Part shown: positions 5,053 to 5,755 of the stretch, in pieces
Layout: the number at the start of each line of letters is the position of its first letter
Position numbering within the stretch: position 1 is the first letter of the stretch
From: Lentimicrobium sp.
GTDB taxonomy: Bacteria > Bacteroidota > Bacteroidia > Bacteroidales > Lentimicrobiaceae
DNA length: 5,755 bases
Direction: 5' to 3'
NCBI GenBank assembly: GCA_013336205.1
Contig: JAAXUD010000208.1
Location: 1 to 5,755 of the forward strand
Position numbers and translations under genes: made by a program
The notes under the pieces: model-generated
Seen by the model: the letters and a program-made list of their open reading frames with translations, nothing else
Told to the model about the DNA's origin: nothing
Database searches by the model: none

Positions 5053-5755
5053 ATGAACTATCAGCAAACACTGGACTACCTGTTCAGCCAGCTTCCAATG
5101 TTTCACCGCATCGGCGCAGCTGCCTACAAAGCCAACCTCGACAATACCATTGAAATTGGCAGGATTACAGGAAATCCTCATAAGAATTTTCCCTCTGTAC
5201 ATATTGCCGGCACTAATGGCAAAGGATCTGTTTCAAATATGCTGGCTTCTGTTTTACAGGAGTCGGGCTATAAAACGGCACTCTTCACCTCCCCTCACCT
5301 GGTCGATTTCCGTGAAAGAATCAGGATAAACGGAAAAATGATTCCTGAGCAATTTATCTGCGATTTTGTGGAACAATACCGGGAAGATTTCGAGCGCATC
5401 CAACCTTCTTTCTTTGAAATGACTTTCGGACTGGCAATGAGTTGGTTCAGTAAGGAAAAAGTTGAGATTGCCGTAATTGAGACCGGAATGGGTGGCCGGC
5501 TTGATTCAACAAATGTAATCATGCCAATGATTTCGGTAATTACCAACATAGCCCTTGATCACACCCAATTCCTGGGAACCACCATAGCGAGCATAGCTAA
5601 AGAAAAGGCAGGAATTATCAAGCCCTGTATACCGGTGATCATTGGTGAAACTGATCCACAGTCTGCTGATGTTTTCAAATCTGTAGCGCTGGAGAATAAG
5701 TCATCCATTAGTTTTGCCGACAAGGAAATCACCCTGAGTCCTGATTTATCAAATT
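5053..5755 (+). CDS. folC: Folylpolyglutamate synthase / dihydrofolate synthase, N-terminal part (cut by window edge)
   Basis: The first 234 residues of an enzyme usually about 430 long; the right edge cuts it. It adds glutamate to folates (and, in many bacteria, to dihydropteroate) with ATP, in the cytosol. Visible Mur-ligase-type motifs are the P-loop GTNGKGS (53-59), the TSPHL substrate loop (79-83), ETGMGGRLDSTN (143-154), ITNIALDHTQFLG (163-175) and AKEKAGIIKP (182-191). The EKAGI lysine is the one reported as carbamylated in family structures. Its ATG lies 12 bases after the tonB stop, in the same frame, with no internal terminator, so it is probably co-transcribed with tonB. Whether it is mono- or bifunctional cannot be told from this half. 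Confidence 0.95.
   Translation, partial: MNYQQTLDYLFSQLPMFHRIGAAAYKANLDNTIEIGRITGNPHKNFPSVHIAGTNGKGSVSNMLASVLQESGYKTALFTSPHLVDFRERIRINGKMIPEQFICDFVEQYREDFERIQPSFFEMTFGLAMSWFSKEKVEIAVIETGMGGRLDSTNVIMPMISVITNIALDHTQFLGTTIASIAKEKAGIIKPCIPVIIGETDPQSADVFKSVALENKSSISFADKEITLSPDLSN

Noticed and set aside
1..5755. CRISPR array, tRNA, rRNA, transposase or insertion-sequence ends.
   Set aside because: No spaced direct repeats, cloverleaf, rRNA-like segment, transposase frame or terminal inverted repeats were seen on either strand by eye.

Overview
The window looks like the chromosome of a member of the Bacteroidota, probably Bacteroidales. The reasons are the protein types (a Bacteroidota-style ExbB-ExbD-TonB set followed by folC), the near absence of Shine-Dalgarno sequences before well-supported starts, A-rich leaders, and -7-like elements of the TAnnTTT type at two likely promoters. 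This assignment rests on family knowledge and sequence style, not on a database match.

Left third (31-1701, minus strand): a compact three-gene unit, read right to left. It encodes an ECF sigma factor, a membrane-anchored zinc-finger anti-sigma factor, and a small membrane-tethered periplasmic protein of the Spy/CpxP/CnrX (Metal_resist-like) type. The last two genes overlap by 14 bp. Sigma, anti-sigma and periplasmic sensor together form a plausible envelope or metal stress circuit, analogous in layout to CnrYXH of Cupriavidus.

Middle (1702-3014): a gene-poor stretch. A 422-bp divergent intergenic region holds only weak traces of degenerate coding sequence. It is followed on the plus strand by an unrecognised 120-residue, probably exported protein (2124-2486). 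A 39-residue one-helix membrane protein (2697-2816) follows, closed by a strong intrinsic terminator (2841-2887). Several dyads and a Fur-box-like sequence lie here, along with a questionable 29-codon minus-strand ORF.

Right half (3015-5755, plus strand): exbB, exbD, tonB (forced GTG start) and the first 234 codons of folC, which is cut by the window edge. ExbB and ExbD form the proton-driven motor that energises TonB for outer-membrane receptor transport. FolC is a cytosolic folate enzyme that appears to be co-transcribed with them because of the 12-bp gap. No transposon, CRISPR array, tRNA or rRNA was seen.

No clearly new system is evident. The items most worth a second look are the CnrYXH-like module with its divergently transcribed orphan exported protein, and the unannotated-looking 39-residue membrane protein.
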